From Sporosarcina sp. 6E9 (lineage in GTDB: Bacteria; Bacillota; Bacilli; Bacillales_A; Planococcaceae): a stretch of 64,000 bases of DNA. The position numbers and the translations under genes were made by a program. Numbering within the stretch: the stretch's first letter is position 1; each line of letters opens with the position of its first letter. The notes beneath the pieces are model-generated. The model was not told where the DNA came from. It did no database searches and worked only from the letters and a program-made list of their open reading frames with translations. The stretch is from NCBI RefSeq assembly GCF_017921835.1, contig NZ_JAGEMN010000004.1, forward strand, positions 62,001-126,000, written 5' to 3'. Positions 8,751 through 17,687 of the stretch are shown here, piece after piece.

Positions 8751-8921
8751 TTAATCCTTTCTGTATTTTTTATAATTATACGCCAATGATAACAAGCCTC
8801 CGACAAGACCGAGCGTGTGCATTGTGATGAAAAATGCTTGCCTTTCCACTAAGGCAATAACCAGAGCGATTGTGAAAAAAACTATCATAATTGCTATACC
8901 AATGTGTGGACTATATTTCAC
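8751..8921 (-). CDS. very small membrane protein, 56 aa
   Basis: A frame too short for usual length cut-offs: GTG start at 8921 with GAGGAG about 10 nt upstream, TAA at 8751. The product begins VKYSPHIGIAIMIVFFTIAL, has a second hydrophobic helix (FFITMHTLGLVGGLLSLAY) and ends with a basic tail (NYKKYRKD). It fits exactly between two copies of the conserved element, like its neighbours. Function unknown. Confidence 0.55.
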   Translation of the reverse strand: MKYSPHIGIAIMIVFFTIALVIALVERQAFFITMHTLGLVGGLLSLAYNYKKYRKD

Positions 8922-8962
8922 TATGTAAATTCTCCTCTCGATTCATTTTTTTTTAACATAAC

Positions 8963-9010
8963 GGCTCCGTTAATGGCATAGAACTTGTGCAACAATCGCA
9001 CCCGATTGCG
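8963..9010 (-). repeat. cassette element, full copy 1
   Basis: Lies about 10 bp after the NUDIX gene stop. The plus strand reads GGCTCCGTTAATGGCATAG at one end and AACAATCGCACCCGATTG at the other; the latter is a perfect dyad CAATCG-CACC-CGATTG. It differs from copy 2 at only a few positions. Confidence 0.7.
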
Positions 9011-9018
9011 GATAATAG

Positions 9019-9486
9019 CTATTTTATTATGATGTGTTCTGGATGTATTGGAATATTTTTTATTCCATTTTTTAAAAATTCAGGTTGCAAAAGAATTTCA
9101 TCAAGTTTCGCTATAGGCACCCACTTATATACAAGGGGCTTGTCCTCTTCAGTCCCATAAAATTCTCCTGATTTTAATTCGTAATCATTATTCGATGTGA
9201 CTTGATAATAGAATGCTATTTCATGAAAGGACTTACCATCATAATTAAAGAAATTTTCGGTTGTCCAAATTAATCTTTTTACTTTTACGTTTAAATTCAG
9301 TTCCTCTTGAAACTCCCTACGTAAGCCTGTTTTTGACTCCTCCGTTATTTTAACTCTTCCACCCGGAAGGGCCCAATGTTCATCATTTACGTTTTTATGT
9401 AAAAGAACATGTTGATCTAGTATCCAAATTCCCGCCACACGATAATTAAATACTGCTACATCCGTTTTAAATACCGCATCTATCAT
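9019..9486 (-). CDS. NUDIX hydrolase
   Basis: NUDIX-fold pyrophosphohydrolase, 155 residues. The full Nudix box is present at about residues 41-63 (GGRVKITEESKTGLRREFQE then EL), with the G-x5-E-x7-REUxEE spacing and the metal-binding glutamates intact. Substrate cannot be deduced. GGAGG precedes the ATG at 9486. One of the unrelated single genes in the cassette-like run. Confidence 0.88.
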   Translation of the reverse strand: MIDAVFKTDVAVFNYRVAGIWILDQHVLLHKNVNDEHWALPGGRVKITEESKTGLRREFQEELNLNVKVKRLIWTTENFFNYDGKSFHEIAFYYQVTSNNDYELKSGEFYGTEEDKPLVYKWVPIAKLDEILLQPEFLKNGIKNIPIHPEHIIIK

Positions 9487-9554
9487 ACTTAATCCTCCCT
9501 AAATCCGTTTTTGGAAAATACAACAACACTAATAACGACTTTCACTTCACAATT

Positions 9555-9602
9555 TGGCCCGTTAATGGCATAAAACTTGTGCAACAATCGCGCCCGATTG
9601 TT
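9555..9602 (-). repeat. cassette element, full copy 2
   Basis: Begins TGGCCCGTTAATGGCATAA and ends CAACAATCGCGCCCGATTG, immediately after the stop of the 59-residue gene at 9610. Nearly identical over ~45 bp to copy 1 although the flanking genes are unrelated. Confidence 0.72.
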
Positions 9603-9609
9603 ATAATCA

Positions 9610-9789
9610 TTATTTCTTTTTCTTAATGGCGTCTCTACTCATTAAAAAGTAAGCAGTGCCAGCTATAAATAACCCTGTGCTAAGCCACATCGCTATACCG
9701 TTCCATTCGCCATTAAACAATGTGATATTTGTCAGATTCACAAAAAATATTGCAATTAGAATAATATACAATCCTGTTATCTCTTTCAT
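9610..9789 (-). CDS. small membrane protein, 59 aa
   Basis: Not recognised. Two hydrophobic helices (about residues 4-22 and 33-50) and a basic C-terminus (RDAIKKKK). The ATG at 9789 has GGGGGTG upstream. The frame runs back to 9855, but that extension would translate the conserved element, so the internal ATG is preferred. Confidence 0.6.
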   Translation of the reverse strand: MKEITGLYIILIAIFFVNLTNITLFNGEWNGIAMWLSTGLFIAGTAYFLMSRDAIKKKK

Positions 9790-9809
9790 TTTTTCACACC
9801 CCCATAAAA

Positions 9810-9862
9810 TGGCCCTATTGTGGAAAGGGCGCAAATCCTTCTTCAAGAATCGCACCCGTTAG
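9810..9862 (-). repeat. cassette element, full copy 3
   Basis: Plus strand TGGCCCTATTGTGGAAAGGG to GAATCGCACCCGTTAG. On the minus strand GGGTGCGATTCTT can pair with AAGGATTTGCGCCC at 12 of 13 positions counting G-U pairs, leaving a GAAG-type loop, so the transcript can form a long hairpin. Confidence 0.72.
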
Positions 9863-9880
9863 TTCAATAATATGCCATGA

Positions 9881-10162
9881 TTAATTTAGATTTTTTAAAT
9901 TCGGGAATTTATTATTATAAATTTTGTTCCATATATTTAATGCACTGGGATAACAATTATTAATCGAAGGTGCTCCACTCCTCGAAAACATTTTTTCAAA
10001 GACCTGATGTATCACTAAAGCTAACTTTTCAACAGATGCAGTTGGTAATGCCGATACAATAAGTCTTATTTCTGGATCATATTCATCCTCAGATGTGTAA
10101 CGTAAAAGGTGCATCGGGTCCCATTCATTAATTACTTCTTTTACAATTTGGTAGTGGTTCAT
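9881..10162 (-). CDS. DUF1871-like protein, 93 aa
   Basis: Small soluble protein resembling the DUF1871 (YugE-type) family. The evidence is the N-terminal phrase VKEVINEWDPMHLL, the DEYDPEIRLI segment and the amphipathic helices that follow. Role of the family is unknown. GAGGG precedes the ATG. Followed by cassette element copy 3. Confidence 0.55.
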   Translation of the reverse strand: MNHYQIVKEVINEWDPMHLLRYTSEDEYDPEIRLIVSALPTASVEKLALVIHQVFEKMFSRSGAPSINNCYPSALNIWNKIYNNKFPNLKNLN

Positions 10163-10220
10163 AATATCCCTCTTTCAAGATGTATTTTCAGAGACTTATG
10201 CTATACCCTTATTTAGCTAA

Positions 10221-10270
10221 CCTGACCCGTTTGATGCATTGTCCTTATCACGCAAACGCACCCGTTAACA
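10221..10270 (-). repeat. cassette element, full copy 4
   Basis: Plus strand CTGACCCGTTTGATGCATTG to AAACGCACCCGTTAACA. On the minus strand GGTGCGTT pairs with AATGCATC over 8 bp including G-U pairs. The changes relative to copy 3 fall on both arms, which suggests that pairing is conserved. Confidence 0.68.
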
Positions 10271-10275
10271 GAGAT

Positions 10276-10707
10276 CTAATTATTATTTACTGCCTCTTTT
10301 TTATCATCAAACACTATGTCAATGCTGACTATAAGAAGTGCTGTTAAAAATACTGCTAAGCCTGATAAAACTACTGTTGTCATTAATTCATTAACAATAT
10401 ATATAACAATCCAGCTTAGGATTAATTTAATAAGAGCTATCCAAACCCATTTTTCTTTACTAGGTAGATTTGCTCTCGTTATAAAAAATAACGTGACCTG
10501 CTCTATTATTTCAAAGAAAATGCCAACCAAAAAAGTAAAGAATATGAATAGCAGTAAAGATCCAATTGATTCATAAGAAACACCAATCAAAGAGAAAAAA
10601 CCTGCTAGACCAAAAATAATTCCACCAAAAACTATACCAATCGATACTGCAACCAGTAGAGTCATAGCCACCCCAATAATAATCTTATCCCTAAATTGCA
10701 ACACCAA
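10276..10707 (-). CDS. YrvL-like membrane protein, 143 aa
   Basis: Four hydrophobic helices (about residues 10-36, 46-72, 88-107, 110-131). The segment GLAGFFSLIGVSYESIGSLL resembles the YrvL regulatory-protein family of Bacillus, in which YrvL influences the sigma factor YlaC/SigO system. Assignment is from memory of the family and moderate at best. The start could be TTG 10707 or the following GTG or TTG codons; AAGGTGA lies just upstream. Followed by cassette element copy 4. Confidence 0.5.
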   Translation of the reverse strand: MVLQFRDKIIIGVAMTLLVAVSIGIVFGGIIFGLAGFFSLIGVSYESIGSLLLFIFFTFLVGIFFEIIEQVTLFFITRANLPSKEKWVWIALIKLILSWIVIYIVNELMTTVVLSGLAVFLTALLIVSIDIVFDDKKEAVNNN

Positions 10708-10765
10708 TCACCTTTTCCCTTAATTCCTTAGACAAAGTTTTAATTGTAAAAGTCAACCCACTATA

Positions 10766-10812
10766 TGGCCCTCTAACGGCACAATCCTTATTACAGAATC
10801 GCACCCGTTTAT
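10766..10812 (-). repeat. cassette element, full copy 5
   Basis: Plus strand TATGGCCCTCTAACGGCACA to GAATCGCACCCGTTTATGG, about 25 bp after the stop of the 149-residue gene. On the minus strand GGTGCGATTCT pairs with AGGATTGTGCC over 11 positions, four of them G-U, around a GTAATA loop. Confidence 0.72.
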
Positions 10813-10837
10813 GGATCACACCAAAATATCTACATAA

Positions 10838-11287
10838 TTAACTACTTAAAATTGATGAGAAGTTATCAAAAGCGTTTAATACATCATCACCTAATGGATG
10901 GGCAAATTCCTGATTTTTCAAAGGCAATATCCCTTCTTTTTCAAGCTGTTGCAGATATTCTTGAAACCCTATACAGACAGCTGAGATATACTCTTTTAGA
11001 TTGAATTCATATTTAAATATACCTTCTGGATAATGACCATTATGTTCAATAAAAAGTCTTCCACCATCACTGGAAAATATATAGTAATCAAAGTTTCCAT
11101 CACAATCAATTTGGGCTTCACTGATTTCGCCTTTATATAAAGAGGTTAGTGTTGAAAAGAAATTAGGTATCGCTATAAAGCCTATCCCTGATTTAAAACT
11201 AAATAACTGTGTATCACTCGAAACGTCAAATTGAATATCCCCACCACTGAGACGGATATCAATAAAACATTTATAATTAGTGTTCAT
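10838..11287 (-). CDS. unknown soluble protein, 149 aa
   Basis: Not recognised. No signal peptide or membrane helix. Beta-rich N-terminal half (KCFIDIRLSGGDIQFDVSSD, GNFDYYIFSSDGGRLFIEHN) and helical C-terminal half; the build is reminiscent of small immunity-type proteins but no family motif is seen. The ATG at 11287 has GAGGTGG upstream; a GTG at 11296 is the alternative. It is the 5'-most gene of the cassette-like run. Confidence 0.6.
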   Translation of the reverse strand: MNTNYKCFIDIRLSGGDIQFDVSSDTQLFSFKSGIGFIAIPNFFSTLTSLYKGEISEAQIDCDGNFDYYIFSSDGGRLFIEHNGHYPEGIFKYEFNLKEYISAVCIGFQEYLQQLEKEGILPLKNQEFAHPLGDDVLNAFDNFSSILSS

Positions 11288-11527
11288 AAAACCCACCTCG
11301 ATTGTATTCTATTAAATAATCTGGCCCGTTTGTTGAATATTGAATATACACTTACCCTACTCCAATAATAGAGTATTTACCACAAAAATCCTTTTTTAAT
11401 ATAAAAAGCACCGCTATTATTTGCGATGCTGATTGTTGCTCTAATTCGATGTTATTTCGCTTGTTATTTTAACTTTTGTGCCAGTGAACTGAATGATTTA
11501 CCGAATATTAGTTTCAGTTCCTTTTGA
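11288..11527. other. intergenic region with a cassette half-element
   Basis: TAATCTGGCCCGTTTGTTGA (11311-11330) repeats the left half of the cassette element, marking the upstream edge of the run. The rest carries the hutH terminator and no recognisable gene. Confidence 0.5.
11400..11430 (-). terminator. terminator after hutH
   Basis: Stem AGCATCGC/GCGGTGCT (8 bp with one G-U) on the minus strand followed by TTTTTAT, about 100 bp beyond the hutH stop codon. Confidence 0.65.
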
Positions 11528-13018
11528 TTAATTAGTAGAATTCTTTTTAAGAAGTTGTTCAATTGCTACGATATCTGGTGTGAATATACGATCTTCTTCG
11601 ATAGGGGCTACGACTTTTAGTAGTTTTTCGAACTGTGTACGTGTCTTGGCAGCCATTGATTCTTTCCCACGAATCGCGCAGCCCGTTAATGCGCATAGCG
11701 CCTCGATAGCTAAAACATTTCTCGTGTTTTTGATTATCGACTGTGCGTGTCTTGCGCCGATTGTTCCCATTGAAACATGATCTTCTTGATTTCCAGACGA
11801 GGGAATTGAATCCACGGACGCTGGATGTGCAAGTGTTTTATTTTCCGAAACTAGGCTTGCTGCGGAGTATTGTAAAATCATGGCCCCAGATTGTAAACCT
11901 GGTTCTGGGCTGAGAAATGGTGGTAATCCTTCATTAAGTTGTGGATTAACTAGTCGCTCAATGCGACGTTCTGAAATATTTGCGAGTTCCGCTATGCCGA
12001 TTTTTAGAAAATCCATCGCGAAGGCAATGGGTTGTCCGTGGAAGTTCCCACCTGAAACAACCGTGTCCCCATCATCGAAAATAAGCGGATTATCTGTCGC
12101 TGCATTCATTTCGATTTCCAACTTTTCTTTCACGTAATTTAACACTTGCCAACTTGCGCCGTGCACTTGTGGGATACATCGAATCGAGTAAGCATCTTGC
12201 ACACGTTTTTCACCTTGGACTGTCGTTAATTGACTACCTTCCAACAAATCTAGCATTCTTTTTGCAACGTCAACTTGTTCAGGGTACCCACGTGCTTCAT
12301 GAATAGCTGGATGGAAAGCATCTGTTATTCCGTGTAAAGCTTCCATTGTCATGGCTGCAATCCATTCACTGTCGATAGCGAGTGATTCTGCCTCCAAATA
12401 ATTGATAACGCCTTGGGCAGTCATTGCTTGCGTTCCATTAATGAGTGCTAGCCCTTCTTTCGCTTCCAGCACAATTGGTTCTAGCTTATGTTTTTTCCAT
12501 ATATCGGAAGCTGGAACATGCTCGTCACCTTGCCAAACGAAGCCTTCCCCAAGTAGTACAAGTGCTAAATGGGCGAGCGGTGCTAAATCACCTGACGCGC
12601 CTAATGATCCTTGTTGTGGAATGACAGGGTGAATTTGATGATTCAACATATAGGCGAAACGCTCTAATACTTCTTTTCGTATCCCCGAAAACCCTTTCAA
12701 TAATGCATTTAGTCGGAGTACGACCATTGCGCGTGAAACAATTTCCGGGAATGCATCCCCTACTCCGCAAGCATGCGACCGAATGAGATGAAGTTGCAAC
12801 GCCTTCGTATCTTTTTCATCGATGCTGACATCGCTGAATTTCCCGAAACCTGTATTGATGCCGTAAACGGTCCGGTCTTCCCGTACGATTTTTTCAACAG
12901 CCAGTCGGCTCTTGTGGACGCGTTCAAGCGCTTTTTCGTCTAATGAAACAACAGACGCTTGATATAAAATTGCTTTCAATTGTTCAAGATTAAGTGTTGA
13001 CCCTGTTAAATTAATCAT
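11528..13018 (-). CDS. hutH: histidine ammonia-lyase
   Basis: Converts L-histidine to urocanate and ammonia, first step of histidine use. The MIO-forming Ala-Ser-Gly is in [19 protein letters not shown] near residue 145, and the active-site tyrosine loop [14 protein letters not shown] near residue 55. The 496-residue product is of normal family length. ATG at 13018 has AAAGGGTGG upstream; a GTG at 13027 overlaps that site and is less likely. Last gene of hutU-hutI-hutH. Confidence 0.96.
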   Translation of the reverse strand: MINLTGSTLNLEQLKAILYQASVVSLDEKALERVHKSRLAVEKIVREDRTVYGINTGFGKFSDVSIDEKDTKALQLHLIRSHACGVGDAFPEIVSRAMVVLRLNALLKGFSGIRKEVLERFAYMLNHQIHPVIPQQGSLGASGDLAPLAHLALVLLGEGFVWQGDEHVPASDIWKKHKLEPIVLEAKEGLALINGTQAMTAQGVINYLEAESLAIDSEWIAAMTMEALHGITDAFHPAIHEARGYPEQVDVAKRMLDLLEGSQLTTVQGEKRVQDAYSIRCIPQVHGASWQVLNYVKEKLEIEMNAATDNPLIFDDGDTVVSGGNFHGQPIAFAMDFLKIGIAELANISERRIERLVNPQLNEGLPPFLSPEPGLQSGAMILQYSAASLVSENKTLAHPASVDSIPSSGNQEDHVSMGTIGARHAQSIIKNTRNVLAIEALCALTGCAIRGKESMAAKTRTQFEKLLKVVAPIEEDRIFTPDIVAIEQLLKKNSTN

Positions 13019-13041
13019 GAAATCCACCCTTTATTCTAAAT

Positions 13042-14304
13042 TCATTTGCCAACAACTTTTACGCCTTTTTTCCAGACGGTTTGCACATGATTGACGCCGA
13101 ATAAGTATTGCAGTTCTTGGTAATTTGAAATACTCCAAAGCACGACATCGCCTTGCTTTCCAACTTCAAGCGAGCCAGTGTTATTTTCCATTTGTATTGC
13201 GCATGCTGCGTTATAAGTCGCCGCTGTTAAAGCTTCGGCTGGCGTGAGTCGCATTGAAATACAGGCCAAATTCATGACAAGCGGCATGGATGTTGTTGGG
13301 GATGATCCTGGGTTACAGTCTGTTGAAATTGCGACAGGTACCCCTTCGTCAATCATTTTACGCCCCTGTGCCGCTTCTTCTCGGAGGAATAAAGCCGTTG
13401 CTGGTAATAAACAAGCGATTGTTCCGGCTTCAGCCATTGCTTTTATGCCATCATCGGATGCTTTCAATAAATGCTCTGCCGAAATCGCGCCTACTTTTGC
13501 AGCTAGTTCTGCACCGCCATATGGTTCAATTTCATCCGCGTGAATTTTAGGTATTAAACCGAGCTTTTTCCCCGCTCCTAAAATACGTTCCGATTGCTCA
13601 GGTGTAAATACACCAACTTCGCAAAAGACGTCATTGAAGACGGCGAGTTTTTCATCCGCAACGGCTGGCAGCATTTCGTTGATAATGAGGTCGACAAATT
13701 CTTCTTCGCGCCCCTTATAATCTGTGGGAACAGCATGCGCGCCCATAAACGTTGGAACGAGATCTATCGGGTGCTCGTTTTGAAGTCGTTTCATGACACG
13801 AAGCTGTTTGAGTTCATTCTCCAAATCCAGTCCGTATCCGCTTTTCCCTTCAACTGTCGTTACACCGTGATGTAAAAATGAATCGAGTCGCTTCTTAGAT
13901 TGCTCGACAAGTTCATCTTCTGTCGCTTCCCGCGTCATTCGAGTCGTTGCATGAATTCCGCCGCCAGCATTCATGATGTCCATATAGGTTGCGCCTTCTA
14001 GCCGCATTTCGAATTCACGTTCGCGACTCCCCCCGTACGCGACATGTGTATGTGGGTCGACCAGTCCCGGTGTGACGAGATGTCCGGTTGCGTCTGTAAT
14101 GTCGGCTTCGTGCGCACGATCTTTGTATTTAGCTTCAAGTTCCTCTGTTGTTCCAACTGCTTTTATTACCCCATCTTCTATCCAAATACTACCGTCTTCG
14201 ATGATTGATAAGTCATTCATCGCGTCTTTAATTCTCGGCCCTTCTAAGCTTTGAGTGAGTGTTGCGAGTTGTGATGCGTGTTTTATCCAAACAATTGATT
14301 TCAT
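13042..14304 (-). CDS. hutI: imidazolonepropionase
   Basis: Hydrolyses imidazolone-5-propionate to N-formimino-L-glutamate; metal-dependent amidohydrolase, 420 residues. Metal-ligand motifs are visible: [17 protein letters not shown], the histidine in [22 protein letters not shown] and the aspartate in [10 protein letters not shown]. Its ATG overlaps the hutU stop (ATGA), implying translational coupling. The site GGAGTGG lies inside the hutU coding end. Confidence 0.96.
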   Translation of the reverse strand: MKSIVWIKHASQLATLTQSLEGPRIKDAMNDLSIIEDGSIWIEDGVIKAVGTTEELEAKYKDRAHEADITDATGHLVTPGLVDPHTHVAYGGSREREFEMRLEGATYMDIMNAGGGIHATTRMTREATEDELVEQSKKRLDSFLHHGVTTVEGKSGYGLDLENELKQLRVMKRLQNEHPIDLVPTFMGAHAVPTDYKGREEEFVDLIINEMLPAVADEKLAVFNDVFCEVGVFTPEQSERILGAGKKLGLIPKIHADEIEPYGGAELAAKVGAISAEHLLKASDDGIKAMAEAGTIACLLPATALFLREEAAQGRKMIDEGVPVAISTDCNPGSSPTTSMPLVMNLACISMRLTPAEALTAATYNAACAIQMENNTGSLEVGKQGDVVLWSISNYQELQYLFGVNHVQTVWKKGVKVVGK

Positions 14305-15977
14305 TTTTGTTCCACTCCTTTAGCCATCATCGGAATGTTGACGCCTTTTTCGCGTGCTGTTTTTTCTGCAAGATCATACCCCGCATCAACATGGCGAACA
14401 ATCCCCATTCCAGGATCAGTTGTCAATACACGTTCAATTCGTGCTTCCGCTTCTTTCGTTCCATCTGCAACGATGACCATGCCTGCATGAATGGAATAGC
14501 CCATGCCGACACCGCCACCGTGATGAACAGAAACCCATGTTGCCCCACCGACCGCGTTGATCATTGCATTTAAAATCGGCCAGTCGGCAACTGCGTCTGA
14601 ACCGTCTTTCATAGACTCCGTTTCACGGTTTGGCGATGCGACTGAACCCGAGTCAAGATGATCGCGTCCGATAACAATCGGTGCTTTTAATTCGCCCGAA
14701 GCGACCATGTCGTTAATAATTTTTCCGAAACGAGCACGTTCGCCGTACCCAAGCCAACAAATTCTGGAAGGCAGTCCTTGGAATTCGATTTTCTTCTGCG
14801 CCATGCGAATCCAATTGCATAAATGTTTGTTATCGCTGAATTCGCGTAAAATGACTTCATCTGTTTTATAAATGTCTTCGGGATCACCCGATAATGCAAC
14901 CCAACGAAACGGTCCTTTGCCCTCACAAAACTGCGGACGTATATACGCGGGAACAAATCCTGGAAAATCGAATGCGCGTGAAACGCCTTCATCTTTTGCG
15001 ACTTGGCGAATATTATTGCCGTAGTCAAATGTGATGGCACCCAGGTCCATCATTGCAAGCATCGACTCAACGTGACTGGCCATGGAAGCTTTTGACTTCT
15101 TTACATATTCTTTGGGATTTTCATTGCGAAGTTTTGCTGCATCTTCCAGCGACATGCCAGACGGAATATAGCCGTTTAATGGATCATGTGCTGATGTTTG
15201 ATCTGTAAGTACGTCTGGAATGAAACCACGGGCAATCATTTCAGGTAAAATATCTGAGGCATTCCCCAAAAGACCAATCGACAACGCTTTCCCACTGGCT
15301 TTAGCTTCCTCCGCTAAACGAATCGCTTCATCTAAAGAGTCCGTTTTCACATCCGTGTAGCGCGTTTCGATGCGGCGGTCAATCCGTGTTTCATCGACTT
15401 CTATACCGATACAAACGCCGCCTGCCATTGTAACCGCGAGTGGTTGCGCTCCGCCCATACCACCGAGGCCGGCAGTTAATGTAATCGTTCCTTTTAGCGA
15501 CTCACCGAAATGTTGTTTCGCGAGTTCAGCAAACGTTTCATAAGTTCCTTGTACAATTCCTTGAGAACCGATATAGATCCAGCTTCCCGCGGTCATTTGT
15601 CCGTACATCATTAAGCCTTTTTTATCGAGCTCATGGAATGTTTCCCAATTCGCATACGCGGGAACGAGATTCGAGTTTGCGATTAATACTTTTGGTGCAT
15701 CAGTATGTGATTTGAATATCGCAACCGGCTTGCCAGATTGTACAAGTAAAGTTTCATCATTTTCAAGTTCTTTCAGTGAACGAACGATTGCATCAAACGA
15801 CGCCCAATTGCGTGCCGCTTTTCCAATTCCGCCGTAAACGACAAGTTCATCTGGATGTTCAGCGACTTCTTCGTCTAGATTATTCATCAACATGCGAAGT
15901 GCCGCTTCTTGTTGCCATCCCTTCGTATTCAATTCAGGACCCCGGTACCTAATTATTTTTTCAGATGCTTTCCCCAT
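14301..15977 (-). CDS. hutU: urocanate hydratase
   Basis: Hydrates urocanate to imidazolonepropionate using bound NAD+ as electrophile; 558 residues, full length. The glycine-rich NAD site [19 protein letters not shown] lies near residue 170 and the signature [12 protein letters not shown] near residue 365. GGGGGG lies 7 nt before the ATG. First gene of the hut operon; no hutP, hutG or hutM is in the window, so the last step (formiminoglutamate use) must be encoded elsewhere. Confidence 0.96.
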   Translation of the reverse strand: MGKASEKIIRYRGPELNTKGWQQEAALRMLMNNLDEEVAEHPDELVVYGGIGKAARNWASFDAIVRSLKELENDETLLVQSGKPVAIFKSHTDAPKVLIANSNLVPAYANWETFHELDKKGLMMYGQMTAGSWIYIGSQGIVQGTYETFAELAKQHFGESLKGTITLTAGLGGMGGAQPLAVTMAGGVCIGIEVDETRIDRRIETRYTDVKTDSLDEAIRLAEEAKASGKALSIGLLGNASDILPEMIARGFIPDVLTDQTSAHDPLNGYIPSGMSLEDAAKLRNENPKEYVKKSKASMASHVESMLAMMDLGAITFDYGNNIRQVAKDEGVSRAFDFPGFVPAYIRPQFCEGKGPFRWVALSGDPEDIYKTDEVILREFSDNKHLCNWIRMAQKKIEFQGLPSRICWLGYGERARFGKIINDMVASGELKAPIVIGRDHLDSGSVASPNRETESMKDGSDAVADWPILNAMINAVGGATWVSVHHGGGVGMGYSIHAGMVIVADGTKEAEARIERVLTTDPGMGIVRHVDAGYDLAEKTAREKGVNIPMMAKGVEQK

Positions 15978-16018
15978 TATGAATCCCCCCTACTATGTTC
16001 TAACTCTATCTTACATGA

Positions 16019-16032
16019 CGAAAACGCTTTTA
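16019..16032 (-). promoter_or_regulatory. cre-like site upstream of hutU
   Basis: CGAAAACGCTTTTA matches the CcpA cre core TGNAANCGNTTNCA at all but two fixed positions and has a symmetric GAAAACGCTTTT centre. It lies about 45 bp upstream of the hutU start codon. Catabolite repression of hut genes by CcpA is known in Bacillus subtilis; here it is inference. No convincing -35/-10 pair could be fixed. Confidence 0.5.
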
Positions 16033-16130
16033 AAATGATTATTGCGAAAGTTTAGTCTGTGCTAACAGTGCGCTGTATCAGTGTGGTAAAGCATTTTCGA
16101 TGAAATACTTGTGGTTTTGGTTGGTTTTGA

Positions 16131-16244
16131 TTTGCTTGCAGATGGGGGGCGTTTGCTTGCACTTATCTATGATTTGCTTGCACTCAATTGCTGTTTCCTT
16201 GCACATGAGGACCATTTGCTTGCATTAAATGGATTTTGCTTGCA
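16131..16244. repeat. 21-bp-period array of the decamer TTTGCTTGCA
   Basis: Six decamers start at 16131, 16152, 16173, 16194, 16215 and 16235. Five are identical TTTGCTTGCA and the fourth is TTTCCTTGCA. They are separated by unrelated 11-bp spacers (10 bp for the last), giving a period of 21,21,21,21,20 bp. A degenerate seventh unit (TTTGTACTCC) may start at 16255. The array lies in the gap between the hutU promoter region and the terminator of the anti-sigma gene. A weak 61-codon frame crosses it without a ribosome site. Confidence 0.85.
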
Positions 16245-16304
16245 AGTCGGGACTTTTGTACTCCCATCATCGTTTATAAACACAACAATCTATTAAAATA
16301 AAAC

Positions 16305-16341
16305 ACAAAAAAGTTCCACGGATTTTTCTTTACCGTGGAAC
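16305..16341 (-). terminator. terminator of the sigma/anti-sigma operon
   Basis: Minus-strand stem GTTCCACGG/CCGTGGAAC with an 11-nt A-rich loop followed by TTTTTTG, directly after the anti-sigma gene. Confidence 0.8.
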
Positions 16342-16355
16342 CCCTTGTCAACTCG

Positions 16356-17687
16356 TTATTTAATTTTAATTTTCGCTTTCCCCTCAATATAGGTTGGATA
16401 GCCATCTAAATTCAATTTAATTGGATTTTCAAAAACATCATCGGGTAACTCAAGCGATAATTCGATATGTTCATGAGAATTGTGAGAAAAACCACTAGAA
16501 ATTATAACAAACTCCTTCCCAGACGCATCCGTTATCGTCGAAAAAGGATGATAGTGATAGCCTTCTTCTCCGCGCAATTCAATATTAATAAATCTTCCGT
16601 TCACTGTTAATTTGCTAAATCGATTATCTTTTGGTTGTTGTAAAATTTCTTCATTGTCAGTATCGATTAGGATAAATGCTTCCTCCTTATCCATCGCCAT
16701 TAATTTATTGAATTGAAGATACAGCGAATTAGGTTCTTCAAAGTAATTGCTTTGCAAATAATATATATTCGCATTCTCATTTTCTGTACCAGATTTCGTA
16801 ACTCCATTATTAATAGAGGTCCATGTTTCACCTTTTTCATCGACTAATCGTAAATCTTCAAAGCCGAAAACCTTCTTTGTATTTGCTGGATCTTCACTGA
16901 TATGGATGGCTACTTTTAAAGGTGACACTTCAATTTGCTTTACTATAATTTTTTGCCCATCAATTAAAAATGTTTCGTTCAACGAGTAACGAGTAGTAGG
17001 CGCTCTCACTTTATCCACTGCGAAAGGAATACTGAAATCAACTGATCTTTGTTCAGACTCTGCAGTTGTTTTAAAAATAAACTCGTGCTCATTCAAGGTA
17101 ATGTCTTCTTTAAATCGAATCGTGATCTTTGCCGTTTGATCGGAACCTTTTGCATCAGCGTCTAAGTTCGTTTCCGAACCTAGGGTCATCCTGAAATTCC
17201 TTCCCTGGTTATCTGTTACATCTGATTTACTTAATTGAAATTGTTCATTTTTTCCGGCTCCCTTTATTGTGTAGAATAGTACCATTTCAAATTCATCCGC
17301 CAATACACCATCAAGCGTTAGCGTTACACCGTCTTTTTCAGTTGAAATATTTAGTTCCTGATAATATTCGTTTTCAATCGCACTTGCCAACCCTTTATCA
17401 TCGCGAATAAATTCCACAAACTTTTCCATTCCAGGAATTGAGGCTACTGCATTAGCCATTACCGGAGAAACACGGATAGAGGTTACTAATGTTAAGAAAA
17501 GAATAGCAGCAACAACAATCGACCAGATTCCACGTTTGACATATAAACGTTGTCGTTTCACAGGACGAGTATTTTGCGCACGCTGAAATCCTTTTTTAAT
17601 CGCATCTTCCAATAAATCATCCGCGACTTTTATTTGTTCAATATCATTCTTCCACTTTTCTAATTTTGCCTCTTCTTTTCTAAACAC
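16356..17687 (-). CDS. anti-sigma factor-like protein (DUF4179 type)
   Basis: Probable membrane anti-sigma factor for the adjacent ECF sigma. A short cytoplasmic N-terminal part (~50 residues) is followed by one transmembrane helix (GIWSIVVAAILFLTLVTSI, ~residue 55-75) and a large beta-rich extracellular domain of the DUF4179/DUF5643 kind. The annotated frame can extend to a TTG at 17711, but GTG 17687 sits 8 nt after AGGTGGG and is preferred. It overlaps the sigma stop by 8 bp, implying coupling. The signal sensed is unknown. Confidence 0.75.
   Translation of the reverse strand: MFRKEEAKLEKWKNDIEQIKVADDLLEDAIKKGFQRAQNTRPVKRQRLYVKRGIWSIVVAAILFLTLVTSIRVSPVMANAVASIPGMEKFVEFIRDDKGLASAIENEYYQELNISTEKDGVTLTLDGVLADEFEMVLFYTIKGAGKNEQFQLSKSDVTDNQGRNFRMTLGSETNLDADAKGSDQTAKITIRFKEDITLNEHEFIFKTTAESEQRSVDFSIPFAVDKVRAPTTRYSLNETFLIDGQKIIVKQIEVSPLKVAIHISEDPANTKKVFGFEDLRLVDEKGETWTSINNGVTKSGTENENANIYYLQSNYFEEPNSLYLQFNKLMAMDKEEAFILIDTDNEEILQQPKDNRFSKLTVNGRFINIELRGEEGYHYHPFSTITDASGKEFVIISSGFSHNSHEHIELSLELPDDVFENPIKLNLDGYPTYIEGKAKIKIK

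Noticed and set aside
7222..11330. Classical integron
   Set aside because: No integron integrase in the window and the element does not have attC core sites; only the layout is similar.
16131..16244. CRISPR array
   Set aside because: Repeat plus spacer is only 21 bp, there are no cas genes, and spacers of 11 bp are too short.
16111..16296. A 61-codon frame with heptad Leu-Leu-Ala pattern
   Set aside because: It is the translation of the 21-bp array (21 bp equals seven codons); no ribosome site and no conservation beyond the repeat.
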